64,000 nucleotides of DNA from JACCZR01 sp963830065. Its GTDB lineage: Bacteria; Actinomycetota; Thermoleophilia; Solirubrobacterales; Thermoleophilaceae. Positions 25,328-33,710 of the stretch are shown here, piece by piece. The stretch lies in assembly GCA_963830065.1 (NCBI GenBank), contig CAWHLA010000006.1, positions 62,001 through 126,000 on the forward strand, in the 5' to 3' direction. Position 1 is the stretch's first letter; the number at the start of each line of letters is the position of its first letter. The translations under genes were made by a program, and so were the position numbers. The notes beneath the pieces were generated by a model. It ran no database searches. It saw nothing but the letters and a program-made list of their open reading frames with translations, and had not been told where the DNA came from.

Positions 25328-26399
25328 CCGCCCGGGCGAATGCGTCCGCATCGTCGGCCAGCGGGTGCTCTGCGGCCAGCGCAAGGCTCTCGGCTGCCAT
25401 TCGCGCGCGGGCCGCGGGGTCGTTGACCACCAGCGCGAGGGCCTCGGCGATCGAGCTCTCGCTCATCGGGTCCACCAGCACCGCGTTGCGTCCGGCGACC
25501 GCGAAGTCCCCCGCGGCGCCGGCGTTGCGCGAGCAGATCACCGGCAGTCCGGCGGCCGCGGCCTCGCGCACCGCGACGCCGAAGGGCTCGTAGAGGCTGG
25601 GGAGCACCAGCGCGTCGGCGGCCGCGAAGCGAGCGGGGAGGTCGGCCGGCGACACATAGCCCGCGAACTCGGCCTTCACGCCGAGCTGGCGCGTCAGGTC
25701 ACGAAGCTCGTCCTCGAGCGGCCCGGTGCCGCACAGGACCACCTTCGCGTCGAGCCCCACGAGCGCGCGCAACAGGCGGCGCAGGTTCTTGTCCTCCACC
25801 AGGCGACCGACGTACAGCAGGCGGACGGGCGCCTCGCCTCGGAGCGACGCGACCCCGGCAAACGGCTCCAGATCCGCGCTCTGCAAGCTCACCTGCACCG
25901 AGTCGGGCTCGGCGCCGAGGGCGACCACCCGCCGCCGCGCCGCTTCCGAGGCCACCACGAAGCCATCGGCGCGCCCGACCAGCAACCGGTGTAGGCGCAG
26001 CTGCCAGGCGGGTAGTTCAGAGTCAGCATGCGGAGGCAACTCGCTGAAGATGACCAGCGCCCGGCCGTGGCGCCGGCACCAGGCCAGCGCCCGCAGCGTG
26101 GTGGGGCCGTACTCCCACGACACCACGACCCGGGGGTCGAAATCGGACAGCGCCCGCCCTACCCCGCGCGGCACCACCACCGGCGTGCGGCCCGGCCGCG
26201 CACGCTGGCGGGAGCCCAGCGCGACCGCGTCGTAGGGGTGGTCGGAGGCGAACCAGCCGGCGGGCTGGTCCCACCCCGGCTGTCCCTCGGACTGGTAGAT
26301 CACGCGCAGCTCGAGGTCCGCGCTTTGCGCGACCAGAGCGAAGAGGGGCTCGCGGTAGGGCACCGCGACCGGCGGCAGCACGGCGCAGCGCACGGGCAC
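25284..26399 (-). CDS. glycosyltransferase family 4 (GT-B fold)
   Basis: A 371-residue retaining GT-B enzyme. It starts MPVRCAVLPPVAVPYREPLF; VVSWEYGPTTLRAL and FSELPPHADSE lie in the acceptor domain. RLLYVGRLVEDKNLRRLL opens the donor domain and LPSLYEPFGVAVREAAAAGLPVI is the EX7E region. The opening resembles the PxxxPYR start of rhamnosyltransferase-like GT4 proteins. The GTG at 26399 is 7 nt from a minus-strand TAGAGT. It shares a 134-nt divergent gap with the secreted-protein gene at 26534. Confidence 0.86.
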   Translation of the reverse strand: MPVRCAVLPPVAVPYREPLFALVAQSADLELRVIYQSEGQPGWDQPAGWFASDHPYDAVALGSRQRARPGRTPVVVPRGVGRALSDFDPRVVVSWEYGPTTLRALAWCRRHGRALVIFSELPPHADSELPAWQLRLHRLLVGRADGFVVASEAARRRVVALGAEPDSVQVSLQSADLEPFAGVASLRGEAPVRLLYVGRLVEDKNLRRLLRALVGLDAKVVLCGTGPLEDELRDLTRQLGVKAEFAGYVSPADLPARFAAADALVLPSLYEPFGVAVREAAAAGLPVICSRNAGAAGDFAVAGRNAVLVDPMSESSIAEALALVVNDPAARARMAAESLALAAEHPLADDADAFARAVTRAGEAGSPRAAG

Positions 26400-26406
26400 A
26401 GAGCAG

Positions 26407-26412
26407 ACTCTA
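26407..26412 (-). promoter_or_regulatory. -10 box TAGAGT for the 25284-26399 glycosyltransferase
   Basis: TAGAGT on the minus strand ends 7 nt before the GTG at 26399, consistent with a leaderless mRNA. A plus-strand TAGGGT at 26473-26478 is a weaker candidate for the gene at 26534 and would leave a 55-nt leader. Confidence 0.45.
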
Positions 26413-26533
26413 TGAGCGCAACTTCCGCTTGGACACTGTGCTTTGGACCCCAGAGGTCGCTGGCCGTGTTGCTAGGGTTCTTCGGTCCGGGATCCTGCCT
26501 GGACAGGGCAGACCCAGCCTCTCGAAATCCACG

Positions 26534-27169
26534 ATGAGACTGCTTCGAAACAGCCTGCTCGTGGCGCTTGTTGTCGCGCTAGGCGCGCTGCTGGTGCCCG
26601 CCGCCTCCATGTCGGGGCCTATCGAGGACTGCGCGGATGACGGCCAGCTCCAGGGCAACTACTCCGACCAGCAGAAGCAGCAGGCGCTGAATGACCTGCC
26701 CTCCGACCTGTCGGAGTACAGCGACTGCGGCGAGATCCTCAACTCCCCGAACCCGAGTGGCCCGAGCTCCTCGGGCGCCGGGGCCGGCGGAGGCTCGGGC
26801 GGGGGCTCGGGCGGTGGCACCGGTGGGAGCACCACGAGCACCAAGACCGCGCCCAGCAAGCCCTCAGCAGCCGAGCTCGCTCGCATGCAGCGCGAGCGGG
26901 CCGCGATCGAGAACCTGGCCAACGGGGCGGGCAAGCCCAACCTGAAGCTCGACGGCAAGTCGATCAGCCCCGGCGACGCCGGCCTCTACAACCTGGCCGC
27001 GTCCACCCACGAGGTGCCGACTCCGATCAAGCTGTCGCTGCTGGCGCTCGCCCTCCTCGCCATCGCCGGCCTGGTGCTCGCCGCCAGGCGCCGCTTCCCC
27101 GCTCTGTTCGATCGTCTGGCTGGCCCCGCCTCGAGTCTCGGTGGTCGTGTTGCGCGCCTACGTCGCTAG
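26534..27169 (+). CDS. small secreted membrane-anchored protein, unknown function
   Basis: A 211-residue protein with no recognised family. Residues 1-25 form a signal peptide (MRLLRNSLLVALVVALGALL, cleavage after a PAAS-type site). A short globular part with two acidic-spaced cysteines (EDC near 30, SDCGE near 62) follows, then a Gly/Ser-rich linker and a Thr/Lys/Pro stretch. A charged helix (AELARMQRERAAIENL) and a single membrane helix (SLLALALLAIAGLVLAA) with a basic tail finish it. The topology suggests a periplasmic or cell-wall-side protein held in the membrane. Its last 29 nt overlap the O-antigen-ligase-like gene, so the two may work together in polymer assembly. I prefer ATG 26534 because the signal peptide starts there. 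Confidence 0.65.
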   Translation: MRLLRNSLLVALVVALGALLVPAASMSGPIEDCADDGQLQGNYSDQQKQQALNDLPSDLSEYSDCGEILNSPNPSGPSSSGAGAGGGSGGGSGGGTGGSTTSTKTAPSKPSAAELARMQRERAAIENLANGAGKPNLKLDGKSISPGDAGLYNLAASTHEVPTPIKLSLLALALLAIAGLVLAARRRFPALFDRLAGPASSLGGRVARLRR

Positions 27170-29408
27170 CGCTGTAGCAGCCGCGTTCCTGGCCGCCGTC
27201 GCCTTCGTGGCCGCCGGCGGCACGGAGCTGGGCCGAACCACGATCGCGGAGATCCTGGTCGTGGCCGCCTCCGCCGCGCTCATCATCGCCGCGCTGTTCA
27301 GCCGCCGGCGCGGACCGGTGTGGGGTACCACGCCGCTGATCGCCGTGGCCGCGCTGGTCGGCTTCACCGCGCTGTCGGTGGGCTGGTCGGTGGTGCCCGA
27401 CCTCTCGTTCATCGAGGCAGGCCGCTCGTTCGCCTACCTGGCCGTGTTCGCCGGCGCCGTCGCCGCCGCCCGGCTGATGCCGACCGCCTCGCCCGTCCTG
27501 CTGCGTTCCGTGCTCGCCGCCTGCGTGGTGGTCTGCCTGTATGGGCTGATCTCGCGCGTGTGGCCCGGCGCCCTTGCTCCCACCGAGCAGGCCGCCCGAT
27601 TGGGCCAGCCGTTCGGCTACTGGAATGCGGTCGGCTCCATGGCCGCGATCGGCGTGATCCCCGCAATGTGGATGGGGGCCAAGCGCTCCAGCGGCATGCT
27701 CGAGCGCGCCCTCGCCTTCCCCGCCTGCGGCGTGCTCATGCTGGCCATGCTCCTCACGCAGTCCCGCGGCGCTCTGGTCGCGCTGGCCGTCGGCGCGATC
27801 GTCTGGTTCACCTTCGTGCCGCTGCGGCTGCGCAGCCTGTCCGTGCTCGCCGTCGGCATCGCCGGCGCCGCGCCGGTCACCGCCTGGGGCCTGTCGAAGG
27901 CGGCCTTCACAGTCGGCGGCACCCCGCTGGCACAACGCGAGGCGGTCGCGGGCGAGTTCGGCCTGTTCGTGCTGCTGATGATCGTCCTGCTGCTGGTCGT
28001 CGGCCTCGGCGTCTCGTACGGGATGTCGCGCGTGGTCCCGACCATGCGCGTGCGCCGCCGCGTGGGCCTGGTCGTGGTCGGCGCGCTGCTGGCACTGCCG
28101 CTGGCGCTTTTCACCTCGGTGGCCGCGAGCGACCGCGGCCTGTCGGGCACGGTCTCCGACCGCGTCGACGAGCTCACCAGCGAGACCGCCGCCGCCCCAC
28201 CGGAGGGTGCCGGCCGGCTCACCGTCTCCTCCTCCAGCCGGGCGCGATACTGGGGCGAGGCCAACGACGTCTTCAGCGAGCGCCCGGGCAAGGGGACCGG
28301 GGCGGGGACCTTCTACGTGTCGCGGCTGCGCTACCGCAAGGACGAGCTCGTGGCCCAGCACGCCCACGGCTACATCCCGCAGACCATGTCCGACCTCGGC
28401 GTGGTCGGGGTCGTCCTCAGCGTCCTGGCCCTGCTGGCCTGGATCGCCTGCGCCCTGCGCGCGGTCGCGCTCGTGCCCCGGCTGCGCCGCCGCCGCGAGC
28501 CGCGCCCGCCGATCGAGTGGACCGGCGAGCGCACCGCGCTGCTCGGGCTCGTGGTGGTGGCAGTGGTCTTCGGGGTGCAGTCGGCGATCGATTGGACCTG
28601 GTTCGTCCCCGGCGTCACCGCCGTGGCGCTCGCCGCTGCCGGCTTCGTGGCCGGACGGGGCGCGTTCGCCGCCTCGGCCTCCGGCGCCACCGCCGCGCTG
28701 GCCCCCGAGAGCGAGGGACGCTTCCACCGCCCGCCGTGGGGCCGCGTGGTGGCCGCTGTCGGCGTGCTGGCCACCGCCGCGCTGCTGTGCGGCGCGATCT
28801 GGCAGCCCGAGCGCTCCAGCCGCGCCGCCGCCAAGGCAATGAGCGAGATCGGTGAGGGCAACCTCAAGAACGCAGCCGAGGAGGCCCGCGCCGCCCGCAG
28901 CGCCGACCCGCTCGCGCGCCGCCCGCGCTTCGCCGAGGCCTCGGTGGCCGCGGCCGCCGGGCGCGAGGGCGTGGCCCGCCGGATCCTCGAGCGCACCGTG
29001 CGCGAGTTCCCGGGCGACCCGCAGACCTGGCTGCACCTGGCCGAGTTCGAGCTGCATCAGGGCGAGCCGCTCCGCGCGCTCGAGGTCGTCCGCGGGGCGC
29101 TGTACCTCGACCCGTTCTCGAAGGCGGCACGACGGGTGCGCGAGGAGGCCCGGGCGGCGGCCCTGGCCGGCATCGGGCCCGACGACAGCAAGGCAGAGCG
29201 CCAGAAGCGCCGGGAGATACTGCAGCGCAACGGCCTACTGCCCGGAGGCGCGGGGGCCGGTGCGGCAGCAGCAGCCGGAGCAGCCGGAGCCGCAGGTGGG
29301 GGGGCCGCGGGCGGGGCTGGAGCCCCGGCCGGTCGTGGGCTGGGGAGCGCCAAGGGCGAGTCCAAGGTCCCGACCCTCGACGAGGATCCGATCGAGGAAT
29401 ACGGGTGA
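27141..29408 (+). CDS. O-antigen ligase/polymerase-like membrane protein with TPR-like tail
   Basis: A 755-residue protein. Residues 1 to about 470 have around 12 membrane helices of the Wzy_C (O-antigen ligase WaaL / polymerase Wzy) superfamily. GQPFGYWNAVGSMAAIG and LLTQSRGALVAL are typical of its central part, and a long outer loop carries RARYWGEANDVF and AHGYIPQTMSDLG. From about 540 to 680 comes a helical-repeat (TPR-like) region, and the last 60 residues are Gly/Ala-rich then acidic. It would polymerise or ligate lipid-linked glycan on the outer face of the membrane. GTG start at 27141 (or 27147), overlapping the upstream gene. The TPR tail may bind a partner protein. Confidence 0.82.
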   Translation: MVVLRAYVASAVAAAFLAAVAFVAAGGTELGRTTIAEILVVAASAALIIAALFSRRRGPVWGTTPLIAVAALVGFTALSVGWSVVPDLSFIEAGRSFAYLAVFAGAVAAARLMPTASPVLLRSVLAACVVVCLYGLISRVWPGALAPTEQAARLGQPFGYWNAVGSMAAIGVIPAMWMGAKRSSGMLERALAFPACGVLMLAMLLTQSRGALVALAVGAIVWFTFVPLRLRSLSVLAVGIAGAAPVTAWGLSKAAFTVGGTPLAQREAVAGEFGLFVLLMIVLLLVVGLGVSYGMSRVVPTMRVRRRVGLVVVGALLALPLALFTSVAASDRGLSGTVSDRVDELTSETAAAPPEGAGRLTVSSSSRARYWGEANDVFSERPGKGTGAGTFYVSRLRYRKDELVAQHAHGYIPQTMSDLGVVGVVLSVLALLAWIACALRAVALVPRLRRRREPRPPIEWTGERTALLGLVVVAVVFGVQSAIDWTWFVPGVTAVALAAAGFVAGRGAFAASASGATAALAPESEGRFHRPPWGRVVAAVGVLATAALLCGAIWQPERSSRAAAKAMSEIGEGNLKNAAEEARAARSADPLARRPRFAEASVAAAAGREGVARRILERTVREFPGDPQTWLHLAEFELHQGEPLRALEVVRGALYLDPFSKAARRVREEARAAALAGIGPDDSKAERQKRREILQRNGLLPGGAGAGAAAAAGAAGAAGGGAAGGAGAPAGRGLGSAKGESKVPTLDEDPIEEYG

Positions 29409-31057
29409 GCCGGCGCGCCCGCGCGCTGCTGACCGCAGCCGCGGCAGCCGCAGCGCTCGCCGCACCGGTGTCGAGCGCCTCCGCCTCGCCGTCCCAGGAG
29501 TCGGTCTTCCAGGACGACAACCTGTTGGTCACCGGCACCGACCAGCAGGTCGAGAACACCATGTCCACGCTGCGCTCGCTGGGCGTGGACCGCATCCGCG
29601 TCTCGCTGTTCTGGCGCTACGTGGCCCCGGCGGCCACCAGTGCCAACCGGCCCTCGTTCAACGCCGCTGACCCGGCGGCCTACGGGTCGGGCGCGTGGGA
29701 TCGCTACGACCGCATCGTCCAGGCCGCCCGCCGGTACGGCGTCGGCCTGCTGTTCTCCATCACCGGTCCCTCCCCCCGCTGGGCCACCGGCGACAAGTCC
29801 GAGCCGCGCGGCCTCGTGAACCCCAGCGCGCCGGAGTTTGGCCAGTTCGTGACCGCAGTGGGGCGTCGCTACTCGGGCTCCTACACCGACGAGCAGCCCC
29901 AGCCCGCCCCGGGCGGGGGAGGCGGCGGGCTGCCGCTCCCGCTCGAGCGGCCCCGGGCGTCGGCCGCGGCCGCCTCGAACGTACTGCCGCGGGTGACCAT
30001 GTGGTCGGTGTGGAACGAGCCGCAGCAGCCGGGATGGCTGCGGCCGCAGGTCTCCGGCGGGCGACCGGCCTCGCCCCACATCTACCGCCGGCTGCTCGAT
30101 TCCGCCTGGAACGGACTGCGGGCCAGCGGCCACGGCGCCGACAACATTCTGATCGGCGAGCTGGCCCCGCGCGGCACGCGCCGGCTGACCGACGGCCCGA
30201 TGACCCCGCTGCGGTTCCTGCGCGAGCTGTACTGCGTGAACGGCCGTTTCCAGCCGCTTCGCGGCGGCGAGGCGAGCGTGCGGGGCTGTCCGACCGACCC
30301 ATCGCAGTTCCGCTCCCAGCACCCCGCCCTGTTCGACGCGCCCGGCTTCGCGCAGCACCCATACGCCCTCGAGGTCGCGCCGTCGAAGGTGGACCGGATC
30401 CGCGACCAGGTCACGATCTCCTCGCTCGGTCGCCTCACCCGCACGCTGGACCGCGTGCAGCGCCGCTACGGCTCGTCGCGGCGGATGCCCATCTGGCTGA
30501 CCGAGTACGGCTACCAGACCGATCCGCCCGACCCGACCATCGTCGGCCAGTCCTGGTCGCGGCAGGCGGCGTACATCAACGAGGCCGACCACATCGCCTA
30601 CCGCAACCGGCGCGTGCGCTCGGTGGCGCAGTTCCTGCTGGTCGACGACCAGCCCAACCGCGCAGTGCCGCCCTCGAGCTCGCGCTACTGGGGCAGCACC
30701 TTCCAGTCGGGCCTGATCACCATCAACGGCCAGCGCAAGCCCTCGTTCTTCAGCTACCAGCGGTCGATCGACGCCTACCCCAAGCGGGTGCGCCGCGGCC
30801 GCGCGGTGCGGGTGTACGGCCAGCTGCGCCCGGCCGCGAACGGGAGCCCCATCCGTGCCTCGCTCCAGTTCCGGCGCAGGGGCTCCCGCCGCTGGCGGAC
30901 CATCCGCCGCGTGCGATCGAGCAGCTTGCGCAACACCGTCCGGCCGCGGGTCCGCATGCGCAGCTCTGGCCGCTTCCGCTTCGTGTGGCGTGAGGGAACG
31001 CGCCGCAACGCCACCCGCTCGTCGCCCGTGCGGGTCATCCGGCGCCGCCGGCGTTAG
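29405..31057 (+). CDS. secreted glycoside hydrolase-like protein (clan GH-A, GH5/GH39 type)
   Basis: A 550-residue protein. Residues 1-28 are an Ala-rich signal peptide. The (beta/alpha)8 domain follows: DRIRVSLFWRYVAP, WSVWNEPQQPGW with the acid/base Glu E205, and IWLTEYGYQT with the candidate nucleophile E367, about 160 residues apart as in clan GH-A. Residues from about 460 on form a basic Arg-rich beta-type tail ending in a run of arginines. The GTG start overlaps the ligase stop by GTGA, so it is made with the polymer-assembly proteins. It may trim or remodel the exported glycan. Substrate unknown. Confidence 0.75.
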   Translation: MSRRARALLTAAAAAAALAAPVSSASASPSQESVFQDDNLLVTGTDQQVENTMSTLRSLGVDRIRVSLFWRYVAPAATSANRPSFNAADPAAYGSGAWDRYDRIVQAARRYGVGLLFSITGPSPRWATGDKSEPRGLVNPSAPEFGQFVTAVGRRYSGSYTDEQPQPAPGGGGGGLPLPLERPRASAAAASNVLPRVTMWSVWNEPQQPGWLRPQVSGGRPASPHIYRRLLDSAWNGLRASGHGADNILIGELAPRGTRRLTDGPMTPLRFLRELYCVNGRFQPLRGGEASVRGCPTDPSQFRSQHPALFDAPGFAQHPYALEVAPSKVDRIRDQVTISSLGRLTRTLDRVQRRYGSSRRMPIWLTEYGYQTDPPDPTIVGQSWSRQAAYINEADHIAYRNRRVRSVAQFLLVDDQPNRAVPPSSSRYWGSTFQSGLITINGQRKPSFFSYQRSIDAYPKRVRRGRAVRVYGQLRPAANGSPIRASLQFRRRGSRRWRTIRRVRSSSLRNTVRPRVRMRSSGRFRFVWREGTRRNATRSSPVRVIRRRRR

Positions 31058-31064
31058 TGCCGCG

Positions 31065-32240
31065 CTAGAGAACTCCGGCGGTAGCCCGCTCGAGCTCTTC
31101 CAGGCGGTCCAGCTCCAGCGGCCCGTGGCCCGAGCCGCCGCACACCTCGAGCAGCATCTGCTCGTAGGCCGAGGCCACCGCGTCCCACGAGTAGCGCTCC
31201 GCGCGGCTGAGCGCCTTGGCGCGGAAGTCCTGCACCGTCTCGGGCTCGTCCAGCAGCCGCTCGAGCTTGCGGGCCAGGTCCGGAACGCCGGTCTCGCCCG
31301 AGAAGTACACGCCCGCGTCGCCCACGGTCTCGGCGTTGGGGCGGTAGTCGTTGACCAGCACGCAGTTGCCGGCGGCCAGCGACTCGAGGATCACCGGGTG
31401 GGTGCCGCCGACCTCGGTCGGGGCGCAGAACAGGTAGGCGTTTCGCTGCAGCTCCCAGTACCCGGGCCCGAAGACGTAGCCCGGGAACAGGACGCGCGGG
31501 TCGGCGGCGCGGCGGACGCGGGTGATGTAGTCCGACGCGTAGGGGGCCCCGCCGACCACCACCAGCTTCATGCCGCGCGTCTTGTGTGAGGGGATTCGAG
31601 CCCAGGCCTCCACCAGCAGGTGGGGGTTGTTCTCCGGCTCCAGCCGGCCGACGAACAGCACGTAGCGACGCGGCTCGAGCCCGAGCCGGTCCAGGACCCC
31701 GCCGTCGGTGTACTGCGGCACCTCGGCGCCGTAGGGCACCACCCCGATCTCGCGCCCGTAGCGCCGCTGGTAGATGGCGGCCACCGCGTGGGAGTCGGTC
31801 ATCGCGCGAGTGGCCATCGTCGGGGACATGCGCTCCGCGGCCCGCAGGTAGGCCTTCGCGAAGCGGTTCCACTTGCGCCGGTCGGAGTCGAGCCCGTCCA
31901 CGTTGATCACGGTGGGGATGCCGGCCGCGCGGGTGATCAGGCACAGCGGGCTGTTGCCGGCGATGAAGAACAGCGCCACGTCGGGGCGGCGGCGGCCCGC
32001 GTGGATGCTGGACAGCAGGGTGTGGACGAAGGTGTCCAGGTACTTGTTGCGCACCGTGGGAAGGTGGACCAGGCGGGCCCCCTTCCACTCCTGAATGGCG
32101 GGCGAGACCACGTGCGGGCGGCAGTAGACGGTCACTCGGTGCCCCCGGGCGGTGAGGCGGGCGGTGATCTGCTCAACGGCCGTCTCGAAGCCGCTGTAGG
32201 AGGCGGGGATGCCGCGGGTTCCAAGGATGGCGACGTCCAT
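31065..32240 (-). CDS. DUF1972-type glycosyltransferase family 4 (rhamnosyltransferase-like)
   Basis: A 391-residue GT-B enzyme. MDVAILGTRGIPASYSGFE is the DUF1972 domain found in Cps2T/WchF-like rhamnosyltransferases, and YSGFETAVEQ is its signature. The donor domain starts at YVLFVGRLEPENN and has APTEVGGTHPVILESLAAG as the EX7E-like region. The start ATG 32240 fits the family N-terminus exactly; a TAATCT box ends 11 nt upstream. Convergent with the glycoside hydrolase (7 nt apart) and 28 nt downstream of a methyltransferase. The beta-1,4-rhamnosyl activity known for relatives is only a guess here. Confidence 0.87.
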   Translation of the reverse strand: MDVAILGTRGIPASYSGFETAVEQITARLTARGHRVTVYCRPHVVSPAIQEWKGARLVHLPTVRNKYLDTFVHTLLSSIHAGRRRPDVALFFIAGNSPLCLITRAAGIPTVINVDGLDSDRRKWNRFAKAYLRAAERMSPTMATRAMTDSHAVAAIYQRRYGREIGVVPYGAEVPQYTDGGVLDRLGLEPRRYVLFVGRLEPENNPHLLVEAWARIPSHKTRGMKLVVVGGAPYASDYITRVRRAADPRVLFPGYVFGPGYWELQRNAYLFCAPTEVGGTHPVILESLAAGNCVLVNDYRPNAETVGDAGVYFSGETGVPDLARKLERLLDEPETVQDFRAKALSRAERYSWDAVASAYEQMLLEVCGGSGHGPLELDRLEELERATAGVL

Positions 32241-32251
32241 GCCCGGAGGCC

Positions 32252-32257
32252 AGATTA
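32252..32257 (-). promoter_or_regulatory. -10 box TAATCT for the DUF1972-type glycosyltransferase
   Basis: TAATCT on the minus strand ends 11 nt before the ATG at 32240, slightly farther than the other boxes. It lies between this gene and the upstream methyltransferase gene (ends 32269), so the glycosyltransferase may have its own promoter. Confidence 0.4.
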
Positions 32258-32268
32258 GTGCCGCGGCG

Positions 32269-32862
32269 CTACGGACCGGCCCTGACGCCATGAACCCGCG
32301 CTGAGACCAGCAGCGTGCCCTCCTCGCGCTTGGGCGGAGGGGCGTCGAAGCCGAGGTCGTCGAGCAGCCCGCTCAGTGACTGGGCGGTGAAGAAGCGAAT
32401 GTGGGGTGAGAGTGGGTCGAAGACCTCCTCGAAGCCCTTCCACAGCGCGCGGGCGGCGGTGAGGCGGCCGTTGACCGGGGTGGTGACGGCCAGCGTGCCG
32501 TCGGGGCTGAGCACACGGCGGGCCTCGCTCACGAACAGCTGGACGTCGCGCACGTGCTCGATCGTCTCCACGCACACCACCAGGTCGAAGGAGCCGTCGA
32601 GGAAGGGCAGCGGCTCGTCCGGGACGAGCTGGACGAACTCGACGTCGGGAAGCCGGCCGCGGGCACGCGAGAGCGCGAGCTCGGAGACGTCGGCCCCGGT
32701 GACCCGGTCGGCGGTCAGCTCCTTGGTCAGCCGGCCGTCGCCGCAGCCCAGGTCGAGCGCGTGCTCGGCCGCCGGCAGCCCGCGCACGAAGCGCGCCAGG
32801 TGCCGGGGCGGCGGCCCGGCGTCGGGCACCATCTCCCACAGGTCGTCGTCGAACCGGGTCAC
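32269..32862 (-). CDS. class I SAM-dependent methyltransferase
   Basis: A 197-residue Methyltransf_11-type protein. ALDLGCGDGRLT is the SAM motif, VTGADVSELALSRAR the ribose-binding acidic strand, and LPFLDGSFDLVVCVETIEHV motif II/III. It is short and has no extra domain. Its ATG overlaps the stop of the upstream NmrA-like gene by ATGA, so the two are coupled. It could methylate a sugar, quinone or small metabolite; nothing in the sequence fixes the acceptor. Confidence 0.82.
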   Translation of the reverse strand: MTRFDDDLWEMVPDAGPPPRHLARFVRGLPAAEHALDLGCGDGRLTKELTADRVTGADVSELALSRARGRLPDVEFVQLVPDEPLPFLDGSFDLVVCVETIEHVRDVQLFVSEARRVLSPDGTLAVTTPVNGRLTAARALWKGFEEVFDPLSPHIRFFTAQSLSGLLDDLGFDAPPPKREEGTLLVSARVHGVRAGP

Positions 32863-33689
32863 GACCGCAGCCAGTCGACCAGATCGACGGGCTGGTGTCC
32901 GGCCAGGCGCTCGACGGTGTCGGTGACCAGGTCCAGCTCGCCGGCCGCGATGGACAGATACGAGGTGACCCAGCCCTCGATCATCCAGTCCGGCGCTCCC
33001 GACGCCCTGCGGGACTCCCAGGCCTCCTCGACGGTCTCCTCCTCGTAGCGCACCTCGCGGCCCTCGGCGCGCGACAGCTCCTGCGCCATCTCCGCCAGCG
33101 AGAATGCGCGCGGCCCGGTGACGTCGTAGGTCTGGCCATGGTGGTCCGCCCCCGTGAGGACGGCGACGCTGACGTCGGCCACATCGTCGCGCAGCACCGC
33201 GCCGACCCGGCCGTCGCCGGCCGGGCCCCGGATCACCCCGTCCTCGCCGGCGAACAGGGGGATGAAGTCCATGTACATCGACATGCGCACGAACGTGAAC
33301 CGCAGGCCCGTGGCGCGGATGTGCTCCTCAGTGGCCCAGTGGTGGCGGGCCAGCGTGAAGATCGATTCCGGTGAGGCGCCCACGAAGGAGAGGTAGACGA
33401 TGCGCTCGACGCCCGCAGCGCGGGCCGCATCGACCGCGGTGATGTGCTGCTCCACGCGGTCCTCGGACTCCTCGGCGGACACCAAGAGGAGGGTGTCTGC
33501 GCCCTCCAGGGCGCGTCGCATCTCCTCGCGGGCCCCGTACTTCGAGGCCTCCCTGACCTCGGCGCCCTCGAGCGCAGGGGCGCGAGCGGCGTCGCGTACC
33601 ACCAGGCGCTGCTCCTGTCCGCGGTCGGCGAGGCGGCGGGCCACGCGGCCGCCCAACTCGCCGGTCGCCCCGGTCACTGCCACCGTCAC
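32859..33689 (-). CDS. NmrA/QorB-like NAD(P)-binding protein (atypical SDR)
   Basis: A 276-residue atypical SDR. MTVAVTGATGELGGRVARRL has the GATGxLG cofactor loop. The family segments TLLLVSAEESEDRVEQH, IVYLSFVGASPES and RMSMYMDF follow, then TYDVTGPRAFSLAEMA. It lacks a classic YxxxK, as usual in NmrA-like proteins, which are sensors or quinone/NADPH oxidoreductases. The GTG at 33689 is 7 nt from a TAGCCT box. Why it lies in a glycan locus is not clear; it may be an unrelated resident. Confidence 0.82.
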   Translation of the reverse strand: MTVAVTGATGELGGRVARRLADRGQEQRLVVRDAARAPALEGAEVREASKYGAREEMRRALEGADTLLLVSAEESEDRVEQHITAVDAARAAGVERIVYLSFVGASPESIFTLARHHWATEEHIRATGLRFTFVRMSMYMDFIPLFAGEDGVIRGPAGDGRVGAVLRDDVADVSVAVLTGADHHGQTYDVTGPRAFSLAEMAQELSRAEGREVRYEEETVEEAWESRRASGAPDWMIEGWVTSYLSIAAGELDLVTDTVERLAGHQPVDLVDWLRS

Positions 33690-33695
33690 GGCTGC

Positions 33696-33702
33696 CAGGC
33701 TA
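33696..33702. promoter_or_regulatory. overlapping divergent -10 boxes (33689 minus / 33711 plus)
   Basis: Minus-strand TAGCCT (33702-33697) ends 7 nt before the GTG at 33689. On the plus strand the near-match CAGGCT (33696-33701) ends 9 nt before the ATG at 33711. The gap is only 21 nt, the same geometry as at 21586. Confidence 0.45.
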
Positions 33703-33710
33703 CGCAGGCG

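Noticed and set aside
27027..29057. Minus-strand open frame of 676 codons opposite the O-antigen-ligase-like gene
   Set aside because: Gly/His/Arg-rich composition without motifs; the plus strand encodes a clear membrane protein.
31585..31615. GGGGATTCGAGCCCAGG resembling a tRNA T-loop
   Set aside because: It lies within the DUF1972 glycosyltransferase coding sequence, and no acceptor or anticodon stems surround it.
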